Positions 43,366 through 53,003 are shown, counted from the first letter of the stretch. The stretch is 64,000 nucleotides of DNA from JBBQWR01 sp038210495 (GCA_038210495.1 JBBQWR010000002.1:62001-126000), one strand, 5' to 3'. Translations and numbers: made by a program. Notes: generated by a model not told the origin, from the sequence alone.

Positions 43366-45732
43366 ATGCGGGAACAGCCGCCCAGCGAATTGATCGAATT
43401 GATGTCGCGGCTGCGGCTGGCAACCGCGGTTGAGATCGATCGTGCGTATGGTCCGGCAAAGCAACTCGCCCGCAACTGGCCACTGTTTCAATCCGTTTGG
43501 ATCGATGCGCTGGTTCGGCGCCGACGGCTCACGCCCTATCAGGCGGCCGAGATCAACGCCGGTCGCGGCCCGCAACTGTCGATCGGTCCGTATGTCGTAG
43601 CGGCGCCGCTTCAATCGCTCGGTTACGCCAAGACGTTTACAGCATCCAAAGTCGGCGCGGCGGAGCGGATCCATCTGTTGGTCGCGGCCGCAACCGGCGA
43701 TCGCCACGCCGAGATGCATGCTCAGCTTTTGAACTTAAAGGCCAAACTCGCCGGATTTGACGACCCGGAGATCGTTTGTCCGACAGAAGTGGGCCTGGAC
43801 GGCGATCGCCTTTGGATTTCGTACCCGGCGCACGACGCAGTTCCGATCGGCGACTGGGTTTTGCAAAACGGTCGCCTCCCCGGCGAAGCCGTGCTCGAAC
43901 TCGCCAGGCACATGACGGCGGCGATGGCAAAGCTCGAATCGACGGGCCTCGTGCATGGCGATCTATCCGCGTCGGCCGTGCATGGTAGTCGCGGCGGCGC
44001 CATGCGGATTACGCGGGCCGGCGTGCGGCCGGTTCTGCGGCCGGACGAAGGATTCGCACACGCGGATTTACCGCTTGAGGCGTATGACTATTTGGCCCCC
44101 GAACGAATCCGTTCGGCGGCGGACGCCAGCGTAGCGGCCGATCTGTTTGCTGGCGGCTGCCTGTGGTGGAAATTGGCGACCGGCAGGGCGCCGCTATCCG
44201 GCGGCGATGTGTTGGGAAAATTGCGAGCCGCGCAGGCCGCGAAGATTCCCGACATCAGGCGTCTCGCGCCGGACTGCCCTAAGCAATTGGTCGAGGCAAT
44301 CGCCGTATGCACCGTCGCCGATCCACGGCGGCGACCGGCGTCATTCGCGCAATTGGCCGAGATGCTCGGTCAACCCTCGAGCGACAGCCGCCAAATCCTG
44401 AGACGTGCTCTTACTCCCCAAAGAGGGCGCGTGAACGGTCGTTCTCAATCGAACGGCGCAACCGCCATTGCCAAACAATACAAGACCGCGCTCATGGCGA
44501 TCGCGGGCTGCATTGCGATGCTGGCGGTCGTTTCATGGCCACTCTGGGCAAGTTGGGCGCCAAGGGACGTAGCGCGAATCAAACTCATCGGCAGCCGCGA
44601 GGCAGGCGCTACGACGGAAACAGACGCCGCCAAAAACCAGCCCCAACGCAAGTCGACGCCCGTCGCGATAGTCGACCCGGCAATCACACTGGCGTCGTAC
44701 GCCGCCCTGGACGATCACGGCGCTCGGCACGCGCCGCAGCCGCAAAACGGCAAACCGGGCGTGACGCCGCTAATCCTGCCTGCAGGCGGAATGATCCGTT
44801 GGAACGCGACGGACTTAAAAGCCGGTCAAATCGTTCGCGGCGATCGGGGCCAACGGCCGACGATCGTCGTCCCGCCGCACGGTATTCTCATTGCCAAAGA
44901 AGACGTACGTCTGGAAAACATCGATTTTGTCTGGCGGCCTCGTGCCGATGAAATCGACGGTCCGGAAAATTTATCGCTGATCGATTTACGAGCTTCGCGA
45001 ATCAGCTTCGTCGGCTGCACGTTTCAAGCGGCGCCCATTCCACAGATCGGGCAACCGGTGGCTATTCGCTGGACCGCGACCACGCGACGCGGCTCGCTTC
45101 CGCCGGCTGGACGCCTGCAATTCGCCGACTGCATATATTCGGGCGTGTCGGCCGGCGTCGACTGCAATCCTGCCGCGCCGCTTGGTATCGAATGGGTCAA
45201 CTCGCTCCATCTTGGGCCGGGACCGCTGATGCGATTCGGCTCCACGCCCAAGCCGGACGAGCCGCTCGAAATCGTCGTTCGCCGCTCGACGGTGCGCAAC
45301 GCTTCGGCCCTCGCGGAATTTCATTCCGACGGCGGCGCGGTCGAACCAGGCGCCATCAACATCATTGCTACCGACTGCGCGTTCGCTCCCGCCCCGGGTG
45401 GATCGCTGATCGATATCGTCGGCCGGACCGATCCGGCGCCACTGGCTCGATCGCTGCAATGGACCGGCGCTGGATCGCTGCTGACCATCGGCACGTCCGT
45501 CGCGCTCGCCCATCGCAGTCGTGCGCCAAATTCGCTCGATCCGTCGGAAGTCGAGATTAATGTCGAAGGCCTCGTGGGCAGCCGCCCGCAGTTTGCTGGT
45601 CCGGCGGATGGCGGCGCCACGGCGTCGAGAATCACGCGCTGGCAAGCGTCGGGAAAGTCCGATCAGCCGCCCGGCATCGGCGGCTCACTCCCCGACCTGC
45701 CGCATCTGCCGGCCGAGGAGGAAAATCGATAG
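43366..45732 (+). CDS. Membrane-anchored pseudokinase with C-terminal beta-helix-like domain
   Basis: The 788-residue protein starts at ATG 43366. Residues 1-70 form a helical region. A Hanks-type kinase-like domain covers about 75-345. Its catalytic loop reads GLVHGDLSASAVHG, where the Asp is retained but the Lys and Asn are absent, and the DFG position reads RITRAG. The later YDYLAPERIRSAADAS and ADLFAGGCLWWKLATGRAPL match the APE and helix-F regions. A transmembrane helix lies near 375-395. The C-terminal 390 residues are rich in beta strands and right-handed beta-helix-like patterns. Loss of Mg-binding residues suggests a scaffold or sensor, not an enzyme. Confidence 0.8.
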   Translation: MREQPPSELIELMSRLRLATAVEIDRAYGPAKQLARNWPLFQSVWIDALVRRRRLTPYQAAEINAGRGPQLSIGPYVVAAPLQSLGYAKTFTASKVGAAERIHLLVAAATGDRHAEMHAQLLNLKAKLAGFDDPEIVCPTEVGLDGDRLWISYPAHDAVPIGDWVLQNGRLPGEAVLELARHMTAAMAKLESTGLVHGDLSASAVHGSRGGAMRITRAGVRPVLRPDEGFAHADLPLEAYDYLAPERIRSAADASVAADLFAGGCLWWKLATGRAPLSGGDVLGKLRAAQAAKIPDIRRLAPDCPKQLVEAIAVCTVADPRRRPASFAQLAEMLGQPSSDSRQILRRALTPQRGRVNGRSQSNGATAIAKQYKTALMAIAGCIAMLAVVSWPLWASWAPRDVARIKLIGSREAGATTETDAAKNQPQRKSTPVAIVDPAITLASYAALDDHGARHAPQPQNGKPGVTPLILPAGGMIRWNATDLKAGQIVRGDRGQRPTIVVPPHGILIAKEDVRLENIDFVWRPRADEIDGPENLSLIDLRASRISFVGCTFQAAPIPQIGQPVAIRWTATTRRGSLPPAGRLQFADCIYSGVSAGVDCNPAAPLGIEWVNSLHLGPGPLMRFGSTPKPDEPLEIVVRRSTVRNASALAEFHSDGGAVEPGAINIIATDCAFAPAPGGSLIDIVGRTDPAPLARSLQWTGAGSLLTIGTSVALAHRSRAPNSLDPSEVEINVEGLVGSRPQFAGPADGGATASRITRWQASGKSDQPPGIGGSLPDLPHLPAEEENR

Positions 45733-45742
45733 CGGTGGCCGT

Positions 45743-46267
45743 TCAGCTTTTCTGCCGCAGCCGATCGTAAAACAGCAATCCGACGATCGTCTTGGCGTCG
45801 CGAATCCGGCGATCGTCGATCATCGCCAGCGCCTCGTCCCAGGGCACGATCAAGTTTTGAATCTGCTCGCCATGCTCGCGGGCCGTCGCGCCGGGCGTCA
45901 GATCGGTCGCCAGATAGAGATGCATCCGTTCGTTCAGAATACCCGGCGAGACCAGGAATTCGTGAATCTTCGTGATCGTCCCGGCCCGAAAGCCAGTTTC
46001 TTCGCTGAGTTCACGAGCGGCGGTCGTCAGCGGATCCTCCGGCGGCTCGATCGTCCCAGCCGGTAACTCGATCAATTCTTGGTCCACGGCGATCCGATAG
46101 TTGCGAATCAAGCAGACGGTGTCCGGCGCGAGAAGCGGCAGGAGCACCGCCGCGCCAGGATGCACGACCGTCTCCCGGGAATGCATCGTCCCGTCGGGCA
46201 ACTCGCGCCGCTGGCGAATGACGCGAAAACGCTTTGTTTCCAAGAGCAATTCGGGTTCGTGAATCAT
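45743..46267 (-). CDS. Nudix hydrolase, ADP-ribose pyrophosphatase-like
   Basis: The 174-residue cytoplasmic hydrolase contains a complete Nudix box, GTIEPPEDPLTTAAREL-SEETG, with all catalytic glutamates. The preceding VCLIRNYRIAVDQELIELPAG is typical of ADP-sugar diphosphatases such as NudF. Such enzymes cleave ADP-ribose or ADP-glucose. It is convergent with the pseudokinase gene, with 10 nt between stops. The start is the ATG at 46267 (MIHEPELLLETKRF). Confidence 0.9.
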   Translation of the reverse strand: MIHEPELLLETKRFRVIRQRRELPDGTMHSRETVVHPGAAVLLPLLAPDTVCLIRNYRIAVDQELIELPAGTIEPPEDPLTTAARELSEETGFRAGTITKIHEFLVSPGILNERMHLYLATDLTPGATAREHGEQIQNLIVPWDEALAMIDDRRIRDAKTIVGLLFYDRLRQKS

Positions 46268-46399
46268 ATGCGACCGCTATCGCTGGCGGTGTTTAATAGG
46301 TCGTCTAATTGCTTCCACGCGGCGCCAGTGCTACGATAACAGCAACTCTTACGGAACTCCAACGATTGCTCTTCAGGGGCCATCTGCTCCCATTCCGCC

Positions 46400-47443
46400 A
46401 TGCGCGATGCTTCGAGTTGGTCCCTGAATTTTGGTCGCTTCGCGGGGGTTCCCGTCCGCCTGCATGCCTCGTTCTTGGTCTGCGGCCTGTGGGCGATTTA
46501 TTTCACCAAGCAAGCGTCCGAGAAGGACCTGTGGGCGTTTGGCCTGTTGGCCGTGCTGCTCTGGCTTGTCTCGTTGTTCATTCATCAATCGGCCCATTTG
46601 CTGGCGGCCGCAAAGCTTGGCGGCCAAGTCGATCGGATCGTGATCGGGCCGCTGGGAGACATGGCGCCGGCGACTTCGATCCACGATTCGCGTCACGAAG
46701 TTTTGATCAATTTGGCCGGCCTGCTGGGAACCGCGATCGTCGTCATCGTGGCCGGGGCGACATTGCTGATCGCCGGCGAAGATCTCCGCGAGATTATCTT
46801 TTCGCCGTTTGGACCGACGAATTTGCTCGTTCCGAATTTTTGGATCGTCGTGCTGAAGCTCACGTTCTGGATCAATTGGCTGCTGCTGATCGTCAATTTG
46901 ATGCCGGCGATTTCGTTCGACATGGGCCGCGCGCTGATCGCCGGTTTTCGCTCGACGCTTGGCGAGCCCGGCGCGACGCTCAAGGTAGCGCTCGGGGGCG
47001 CATTGGCGTCGAGTCTGATTATTTGCGTGTGGTCGGGGATGTCCAACACGGGTGACGATCGGCCGCTGGTGCCGGCTTGGTTGCCGCTGACGATGCTGCT
47101 GTTTCACATCTTTTTCGCCACCAGGCACGAGTTTCTGAAGCTCGGCGACGAGGAGCGCGACGGGGATTTGATCGGCTACGATTTTTCGCAAGGCTATACG
47201 AGCCTCGAATCGGGCGCCGAACAGGGCCGCCGCCGCGAGCCGGGACCGATCCGCCGCTGGCTGCAACAGCGCCGCGACGAAAAGCTTCGCCGCAATCGTG
47301 AAATCGAGCTGGAAGAAGAGCGCCGCGTGGACGAGATCCTCGCTCGCGTCAAAGACGGCGGCATGGAATCGCTGGCGGCCGAAGAGCGGGCCCTGTTGCA
47401 GCGCGTGAGCGTGCGCTATCGCAACCGGCAAAGCAACGCATAA
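46400..47443 (+). CDS. Site-2-protease-like membrane protein with altered active site
   Basis: The 347-residue M50-type protein has FGRFAGVPVRLHASFLVCGL at its N terminus, then at least five hydrophobic segments. The zinc-protease motif HExxH reads HQSAH (in LFIHQSAHLLAAA), so the general-base Glu is Gln. The third metal ligand is retained in NLMPAISFDMGRAL. The C-terminal 90 residues are highly charged and coiled-coil-like (LRRNREIELEEERRVDEIL). It may bind metal and clients without cleaving. The next gene follows after 13 nt, probably in one operon. Confidence 0.8.
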   Translation: MRDASSWSLNFGRFAGVPVRLHASFLVCGLWAIYFTKQASEKDLWAFGLLAVLLWLVSLFIHQSAHLLAAAKLGGQVDRIVIGPLGDMAPATSIHDSRHEVLINLAGLLGTAIVVIVAGATLLIAGEDLREIIFSPFGPTNLLVPNFWIVVLKLTFWINWLLLIVNLMPAISFDMGRALIAGFRSTLGEPGATLKVALGGALASSLIICVWSGMSNTGDDRPLVPAWLPLTMLLFHIFFATRHEFLKLGDEERDGDLIGYDFSQGYTSLESGAEQGRRREPGPIRRWLQQRRDEKLRRNREIELEEERRVDEILARVKDGGMESLAAEERALLQRVSVRYRNRQSNA

Positions 47444-47456
47444 GGCGGGATGACGA

Positions 47457-47945
47457 ATGACTCGCCATCAAAACGATCGCGAGGATTTACTGGCCGAAGC
47501 CTCGGCGCTGGTCGTTCGAGCGGAACTCGAGTTGCCGACTTTTCCAGAGCCAGTCGTGATTGGCTTCCGCCGCGAGGGCCAAGCCAGCGTGTATTTCGGT
47601 CAGGACCGCGCCTATCACTTCAATGACCGCAATGAGTTGCGACGGGCGTATGTCTCGAATTTGCTCTACCGCGCCGACGCCGGGCGACTCGCCTCGCTCG
47701 ACCGCCGCCGCGTCGAGGGCGAGACACAACTTATTCGGCACGATCTGTCCGAGCAAGAAACGGATGAATTCTTGCGCGGCGCCCGAGGGCGCCTTCTCCG
47801 AGTCCGGCGCCACTTCGACCGCCAGGAATTCCGTGTCGTGCGCGAGGTCGCCGGCGGCGAAGACGTGGCCGCTAGGATCAGTGGCTGGCTGAGTTCGTTG
47901 CCGGTCGAAATTGAGATCGCCCCTAGTCCCCGCGTGAGCGGTTAA
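47457..47945 (+). CDS. Uncharacterised protein downstream of S2P-like gene
   Basis: The 162-residue soluble protein starts with MTRHQNDREDLLAEASALVV and contains VVIGFRREGQASVYFGQDRAYHF and an Arg-rich middle (RRHFDRQEFRVVREVAGG). No family is recognised. It lies 13 nt behind the S2P-like gene and overlaps the convergent ygfZ stop by 4 nt. Length and codon use support a real gene. Confidence 0.7.
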   Translation: MTRHQNDREDLLAEASALVVRAELELPTFPEPVVIGFRREGQASVYFGQDRAYHFNDRNELRRAYVSNLLYRADAGRLASLDRRRVEGETQLIRHDLSEQETDEFLRGARGRLLRVRRHFDRQEFRVVREVAGGEDVAARISGWLSSLPVEIEIAPSPRVSG

Positions 47946-48913
47946 GTGGCGCGCGGCGGCTCTATGACTTCGGCGTCGCCAAAATCGGATTGCAGGCGAG
48001 CGCCGATTTCTTCTTTGCCGCGGCGCACATAACCCAGCGCGATCGGTGAATCGAGCTGCGGCGAATTTGCCACCGACGTGAGTTCTCCAACCGATTGGTC
48101 GCCTGAGATTAGAGCCGTTCCCACGCGAGGCAGTGCTTTAGAAAGGAACCGCAGGCAAACGAGTCGCTTGTTGACGTGGCCCAGCGCGTCGATTCGAGCG
48201 ACCGTTTCTTGGCCCAAATAACAGCCCTTTGTGAAGCTGATCGCCTGCTTGTCGCGGCCAACTTCCTGGGGCAGGTTTTTGTCGCTGATGTCTCGTCCGA
48301 ACAGGGGAAAGCCAGCTTCGATCCGTACTGCCTCGAATGCTTCGATCCCGCAGCGATTGGCCCCTTCGGCGGCTAAACCGATCGAGACCGCGTCGATGGC
48401 CTCACTCGGACCGGCAACCAAAAAACTCTCCGGCCCGGCGATCGCGACTCGCCGGACCCAAACAGCCTGCCAAGCGATTTGGGTTTGGACATGTTCCAAA
48501 GATTGTTTTGGAACCTGATTCCCGGTCAATTCGTGCAGCAATTGGTCGGCGTCCGCTCCGGCAAGCAGCAGTTCCCCCCAGACTTCGCTACGGTCGTGTA
48601 TCTCGACTCGCTCTCGAATCAAATACCGATCCAGATGCTTGACCAACTTCTCGGCATGGCCAGCGGCCGTGTCGAGCACGAGCGAGTGCGGCGTGCAGAA
48701 CACAAAGCCGTGCCCGATCACATGGCCTTTGGCGTCGAGCAAAAAAGTCTCGCGGCCTTGTCCGACGGACAGTTTAGCAACGTCGTTCGTGGTGAAGCTT
48801 TGCAAGAACTTGACGCGGTCGTCGCCGGTGAGCTCGATTTGCGAGCGATCGCTGACATCGACAAAGCCCACGCCGTCGGAGAGGGCCCGATACTCTTCCA
48901 CTAAATTTGACAT
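47942..48913 (-). CDS. ygfZ: YgfZ-type folate-binding iron-sulfur maintenance protein
   Basis: The 323-residue protein belongs to the GcvT-like folate-binding family. The hallmark KGCYLGQETVARIDALGHV near residue 230 carries the conserved Cys of YgfZ/IBA57 proteins, which support repair and assembly of certain [4Fe-4S] enzymes. The N-terminal part has GFVDVSDRSQIELTGDDR and FLQSFTTNDVAKL. The ATG at 48913 is the natural start. It is followed (upstream on this strand) by a LarA-like gene with only a 68-nt gap, so both may form an operon. Confidence 0.9.
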   Translation of the reverse strand: MSNLVEEYRALSDGVGFVDVSDRSQIELTGDDRVKFLQSFTTNDVAKLSVGQGRETFLLDAKGHVIGHGFVFCTPHSLVLDTAAGHAEKLVKHLDRYLIRERVEIHDRSEVWGELLLAGADADQLLHELTGNQVPKQSLEHVQTQIAWQAVWVRRVAIAGPESFLVAGPSEAIDAVSIGLAAEGANRCGIEAFEAVRIEAGFPLFGRDISDKNLPQEVGRDKQAISFTKGCYLGQETVARIDALGHVNKRLVCLRFLSKALPRVGTALISGDQSVGELTSVANSPQLDSPIALGYVRRGKEEIGARLQSDFGDAEVIEPPRAT

Positions 48914-48981
48914 TCGTTATCTGCCGACTCCAAATACAATGCCGGCCACCCGACGAGCGGTCGCTGGTCACCCCGTGCCGC

Positions 48982-50217
48982 TTAGCGAGTCCGCTCCGCC
49001 AATTCTTCATTCAGCGTGGGCTGAGCATATTGCGCATTGGCCAACAACAGACACGAGTCGTGCCGCCTGGCCAATCGTCCGATGTCCGCGGCCGATTCCA
49101 CGGGCGCGAGCCCCAAGTCTTCGACCACCGATTCGTCGAGCTTGCTGAGCAAGTAAATTCGATTGCGCTCGAGGGCTTGAAGAAGTTCGCGGGCGGCGCC
49201 CGAGTCCGCAAAATTTTGGTCGCGAAGAATCTGCATTGCCTCGTCGAAATCCTGGGCGCCGCCAATCGCGCGAACCGCGGGGCCAGGTGGCTGCGATAGT
49301 TGCGTGCAAATCGCAATCGCGCCGTCGGCCGTCACAACCCTAGACGCGGCCGCCACCGCTCGACCGACATTTTCCCAAGTCTGCTCGGCGCCGTCTCCGG
49401 TAACCGCGGCCACGACGAGGTCCGCCCTCCGCGAGACATCGCAACTCCAAGCCGCTTGACACAAGGCGACGCCTTCTCGCCGCACGGCATCTCCGCTACC
49501 GGCGACCAAATGCAAGATGTCGCCACCGGCGCCGGGCACAAGTTGGATCGTCAGCAGGACGCCCAGCAGCCAAGCCGCTTCATCCGCGTCGCGGCGACGC
49601 TTCGCCGAGTCGGCCGGATCGCTCTCGCGAAACCGATCGATCGTCGCCGTGTCGGAAAACGTCGGATATGACGCGCTATTGACGCCGAAATAATTAGGCG
49701 CCGAATCGAGTCGCAAACAGCCGATCGGAAGCACGACATCGGCGTCGGAAAGCCGGCGATTGACGTAAATGCCCTGGCCCTGATCGTTCGCGGCCAGGTA
49801 ACTCAACTGATCGCGACGGGCCGGGTCGTGCGTAATGATCTCGATCCGCCGGCGGACACTCTCGGGCAACGCGATTTCGAGTTGGTGTGCGTAAACGTCG
49901 GCCGACTCGGTGGGCAACAACACGCCAATATCGGCGGCGCCAACGCCGGCGTGCAGCAAAGCTTCGACGAGCACCGCGGTCATTGTGCCCGCTTGCGGGA
50001 TCCCAATTCCCAGAGCCACGACAACTCGATCGCCCGGAATGATCGCTTGCACAAGCGGCGGAAAATCCAGCGGCGCTGCCAGAGCGTCGGCCAGCGACTT
50101 CGCAGGATCGACCACCGGCCTGCCCCGCGGCACATCGCACACGACGACCGAAATTTCCGGACCAGCGTCAATTTCTAGCGTTGAATCGGCGCCATAGCGC
50201 AGCAACGTCGCAACCAT
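48982..50217 (-). CDS. LarA-like (DUF2088) protein lacking usual catalytic residues
   Basis: The 411-residue protein has the LarA N-terminal fold pattern (VVDPAKSLADALAAPLDFPPL, IPGDRVVVALG) and an ITHDPARRD segment similar to the NHD motif of nickel-pincer lactate racemases. The canonical GTHRP catalytic region instead reads LLPTESAD, and the EPHYFAGFSGGRK region with the pincer-bearing Lys reads SAPNYFGVNSASYPTF, so the key His and Lys are not evident. Catalysis with the nickel-pincer cofactor is therefore doubtful. It may act on another 2-hydroxy acid, or be regulatory. It precedes ygfZ on the same strand. Confidence 0.75.
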   Translation of the reverse strand: MVATLLRYGADSTLEIDAGPEISVVVCDVPRGRPVVDPAKSLADALAAPLDFPPLVQAIIPGDRVVVALGIGIPQAGTMTAVLVEALLHAGVGAADIGVLLPTESADVYAHQLEIALPESVRRRIEIITHDPARRDQLSYLAANDQGQGIYVNRRLSDADVVLPIGCLRLDSAPNYFGVNSASYPTFSDTATIDRFRESDPADSAKRRRDADEAAWLLGVLLTIQLVPGAGGDILHLVAGSGDAVRREGVALCQAAWSCDVSRRADLVVAAVTGDGAEQTWENVGRAVAAASRVVTADGAIAICTQLSQPPGPAVRAIGGAQDFDEAMQILRDQNFADSGAARELLQALERNRIYLLSKLDESVVEDLGLAPVESAADIGRLARRHDSCLLLANAQYAQPTLNEELAERTR

Positions 50218-50483
50218 AAGAACCCGCCAACTTTTTCACGAAATACATCTGTCCGACAGCAGCCCTCGGGCAATCTTAGGCCGACTATCGCAAGCTGGTC
50301 AAGTTAGCGAATTTCTCATGAAGCGAGAGTCATCGCCGTTGGTCTGAGGAGAAATGGTAGTTTGGATAAGCTCGATTTCGCTATTTACGCACTCGCCGCT
50401 GATCTCAATAATCTGCCCCGCCGCATTCGGTTTAGCCTACGATCAATTTGAAAATCCAACTCCCCCTGCGAGAATTCTTCGCA

Positions 50484-53003
50484 ATGATTCAATTCGCCAT
50501 GATTCCCAATCGATTAAGCGCTCGGCCGCTCGGTATCTTAACCCTGATCCTCGCTAGCGTGGCCTGCCTCTCCGGTTGCCAGCCCGATGCTACGAGCTTG
50601 GCAAACGACGCCGCGCATGGGTCGAAGGACAACGCCTCGGATAAGTCAAAGTCGCAAGACACCAGCGCCACATTCATCGACGGCTCGGTTCCGGCGACTC
50701 GGGGATTCGAGCTGCAGGCCGCCGAACCAGCTGATGTGCTGGCGCGAATGGCGAGGGTCTATCGCAATGCGTCGTCCTACGCCGACGCCGGGCAGATTCG
50801 CTTCGATCTTCAGTTGGCCAATCAGCCCGACGCTAATCCGCAACTGCTCAACGAGTCGGTGACGTTTGCTCGACCGAACAGAGCCCGGATTCAATGCCTG
50901 GACGCGATGATCGTGTCCGACGGCAAAAAAATCCGAGCTTCCGTCGAATCGATTCCCAATCAGGTGCTGGAGATCGGCGCCCCGGCGAAACTTCAAATCA
51001 CCAGCCTGTTCGCCGGGGATGGCCTGTACGACAGTTTGGCGAATGGCCCGGCCGGTTTTCCGATCCAACTCGCGTTGCTGATGGGGGACCAGCCGCTTCA
51101 ATCGCTGGCGCCCGAGGGCAGCACCCTCTCGATGCTCAGCCCCGATACGTTCGATGGCCATACTTGCCGACGAGTGAAGGTCGCCACGGCCGACGGAGCC
51201 CGGGTGTACTGGATCGACGCCGAAAACTATGTGCTCCGGCTCGTCGAGTTGCCGACCGATGCGATGCGAAAGCAGATGGAAGGAGAGCGGCCGATCAAGC
51301 GGCTATCCATCAACGTCGAATTTATCGGCGCCAGTTTAAATCAGCAGGCGCCGGACGTCGCGTTTCAGTTCGAGGCGCCCACGGATGCCAAACTCGTGAA
51401 GCAATTGATCGGTCCGCCCCCTCCCCTGGCTTCGGAGCTATTGGGCAAGTCTATCGACGCCTTCGCGTTCACCGGCATCGACAGCTCGGTCGTCACTCAA
51501 AAATCCATCGGGGGCAAAGTGACCGTGCTGGACTTTTGGTTTACCACCTGCGGTCCATGCCGGCAGAGTTTTCCGCTGCTGAATCAAGTTTATGAAAAAT
51601 ACAAAGACTCGGACGCCGTGAAATTCGTCTCGGTGAGCATCGACGGCGCCGAGGTCGATAGCGGAACGATCCAAGACACGGCCAAATCGTGGGGCGGGAC
51701 CTTTCCGCTCGCGCGAGATACCCAGGGCGACGCGGAGAAAAAATTTCAGGTCAAAGCGGCCCCGACACTCATCGTCCTCGACGCCGCCGGGGTCGTGCAG
51801 CAACATGAAGTGGGACTGAATCCGCAGTTGGCGACGGAACTCCCCGCCACGATCGAGGCGATTTTGGCGGGAAAATCGACCTGGGCCGACGCCAAGAATC
51901 GCGAGCAGCGGCTGGTCGACGATTACGAGCGAAAGATTCAAACGCCAGCACCGACGGTGACGGCGCTGGAACCGCTGCCGGAAACGAAAATCCTGCCCCG
52001 CGACGAACCGAAATCGCTTAAGCTCGCCCAGCGGTGGAAAGCCGACGGCCTCAAAGCGCCCGGCAACATCCTGGTGATCGATACCGAAAAAGAGTCGTCC
52101 CGCGTTTTTGTGATGGATGGCCCAAGAACGGTCGTGGAAATCGATCGTGAAGGCAAAACGGTCGCCAAACACGAGTTGGCCATCCCGGCCGAGGCCGTGG
52201 TCAACTTTTTGCGAACGGCCATCGATCGCGAGGGCCACCGGTATTTCGCCGGCTCGGCGAGTGGCCAGCAACAGATGTTTTTGTTTGACGCGGATTGGAA
52301 ATTATTGGTTGGCTTTCCCGGCCCCCATGTCGACAAGCACGCCGGGATTGGAGACGTGCAATTCACCGACTTCAAAGGGGATGGCAACCTCCAATTGGCC
52401 GTTGGCTACTGGGGTCAAGTCGGCGTGCAGGGCGTTTCGCTCGGCGGCGCCCGGCTGTGGACGGATCGATCGATGGAATTCGTGCTCCGCCTTGCGATGG
52501 GCAGCGCCGACGACAAGGGCAACCGCACGCTGCTTTGCACGAACAGCAGCGGGACACTCGTGCCGATCGACGCCACCGGCAAGCCAGGCGCCGCATGGCA
52601 AGCGCCCGGCCTGATGCTGGAGACGGTGGTCTCCGCCGATTCGGGCGACGGGCAGACGGCGATCGGCGCGATGGCCCGCGACGCTCAGCAGAATCCGGTC
52701 GCGGTCGGCTTTGGTCCACGCGGCGAAGATTTGTGGCACTACCCTTTGCCGCGGGGCATCTTCCGCACGCCAGTCGAGCCATTGACCGCGGCCCGATTAT
52801 TGGCCGGTGGCAAACACCACTGGCTGCTCGCGGGCGCCGATGGCAGCATTCATATCGTCGCCGCTGGCGGGACGCCTGTCGACAGTTTTCATAACGGCTC
52901 CGCGCTCACGGGACTGGCCGGCGTCCGCTTCGGCGATGCAAGCTTATTGCTTTTGTCGACGGCGAAGGGTTTGGAGGCTTGGGAAGTGACCGCCGACAAA
53001 TAG
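50484..53003 (+). CDS. Lipoprotein with LolA-like, TlpA-type thioredoxin and beta-propeller-like domains
   Basis: The 839-residue protein starts at ATG 50484 (or 50499) with a signal peptide and lipobox (SVACLSGCQ, Cys near residue 32). Residues about 85-305 resemble outer-membrane lipoprotein sorting factors or DUF2092 (VLARMARVYRNASSYADAG). Residues about 319-462 form a ResA/TlpA thioredoxin domain with VLDFWFTTCGPCRQSFPLL, the CGPC redox pair. The rest (about 510-839) is beta-rich with repeated GD/GN loops (FTDFKGDGNLQLAVGYWG), like an FG-GAP/propeller. It is probably a periplasmic redox sensor or maturation protein. Such fusions recur in Planctomycetes. Confidence 0.85.
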   Translation: MIQFAMIPNRLSARPLGILTLILASVACLSGCQPDATSLANDAAHGSKDNASDKSKSQDTSATFIDGSVPATRGFELQAAEPADVLARMARVYRNASSYADAGQIRFDLQLANQPDANPQLLNESVTFARPNRARIQCLDAMIVSDGKKIRASVESIPNQVLEIGAPAKLQITSLFAGDGLYDSLANGPAGFPIQLALLMGDQPLQSLAPEGSTLSMLSPDTFDGHTCRRVKVATADGARVYWIDAENYVLRLVELPTDAMRKQMEGERPIKRLSINVEFIGASLNQQAPDVAFQFEAPTDAKLVKQLIGPPPPLASELLGKSIDAFAFTGIDSSVVTQKSIGGKVTVLDFWFTTCGPCRQSFPLLNQVYEKYKDSDAVKFVSVSIDGAEVDSGTIQDTAKSWGGTFPLARDTQGDAEKKFQVKAAPTLIVLDAAGVVQQHEVGLNPQLATELPATIEAILAGKSTWADAKNREQRLVDDYERKIQTPAPTVTALEPLPETKILPRDEPKSLKLAQRWKADGLKAPGNILVIDTEKESSRVFVMDGPRTVVEIDREGKTVAKHELAIPAEAVVNFLRTAIDREGHRYFAGSASGQQQMFLFDADWKLLVGFPGPHVDKHAGIGDVQFTDFKGDGNLQLAVGYWGQVGVQGVSLGGARLWTDRSMEFVLRLAMGSADDKGNRTLLCTNSSGTLVPIDATGKPGAAWQAPGLMLETVVSADSGDGQTAIGAMARDAQQNPVAVGFGPRGEDLWHYPLPRGIFRTPVEPLTAARLLAGGKHHWLLAGADGSIHIVAAGGTPVDSFHNGSALTGLAGVRFGDASLLLLSTAKGLEAWEVTADK

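Noticed and set aside
42859..45732. Type VI secretion cluster suggested by PAAR
   Set aside because: No other T6SS component lies within the window; the neighbouring gene is a pseudokinase without T6SS motifs.
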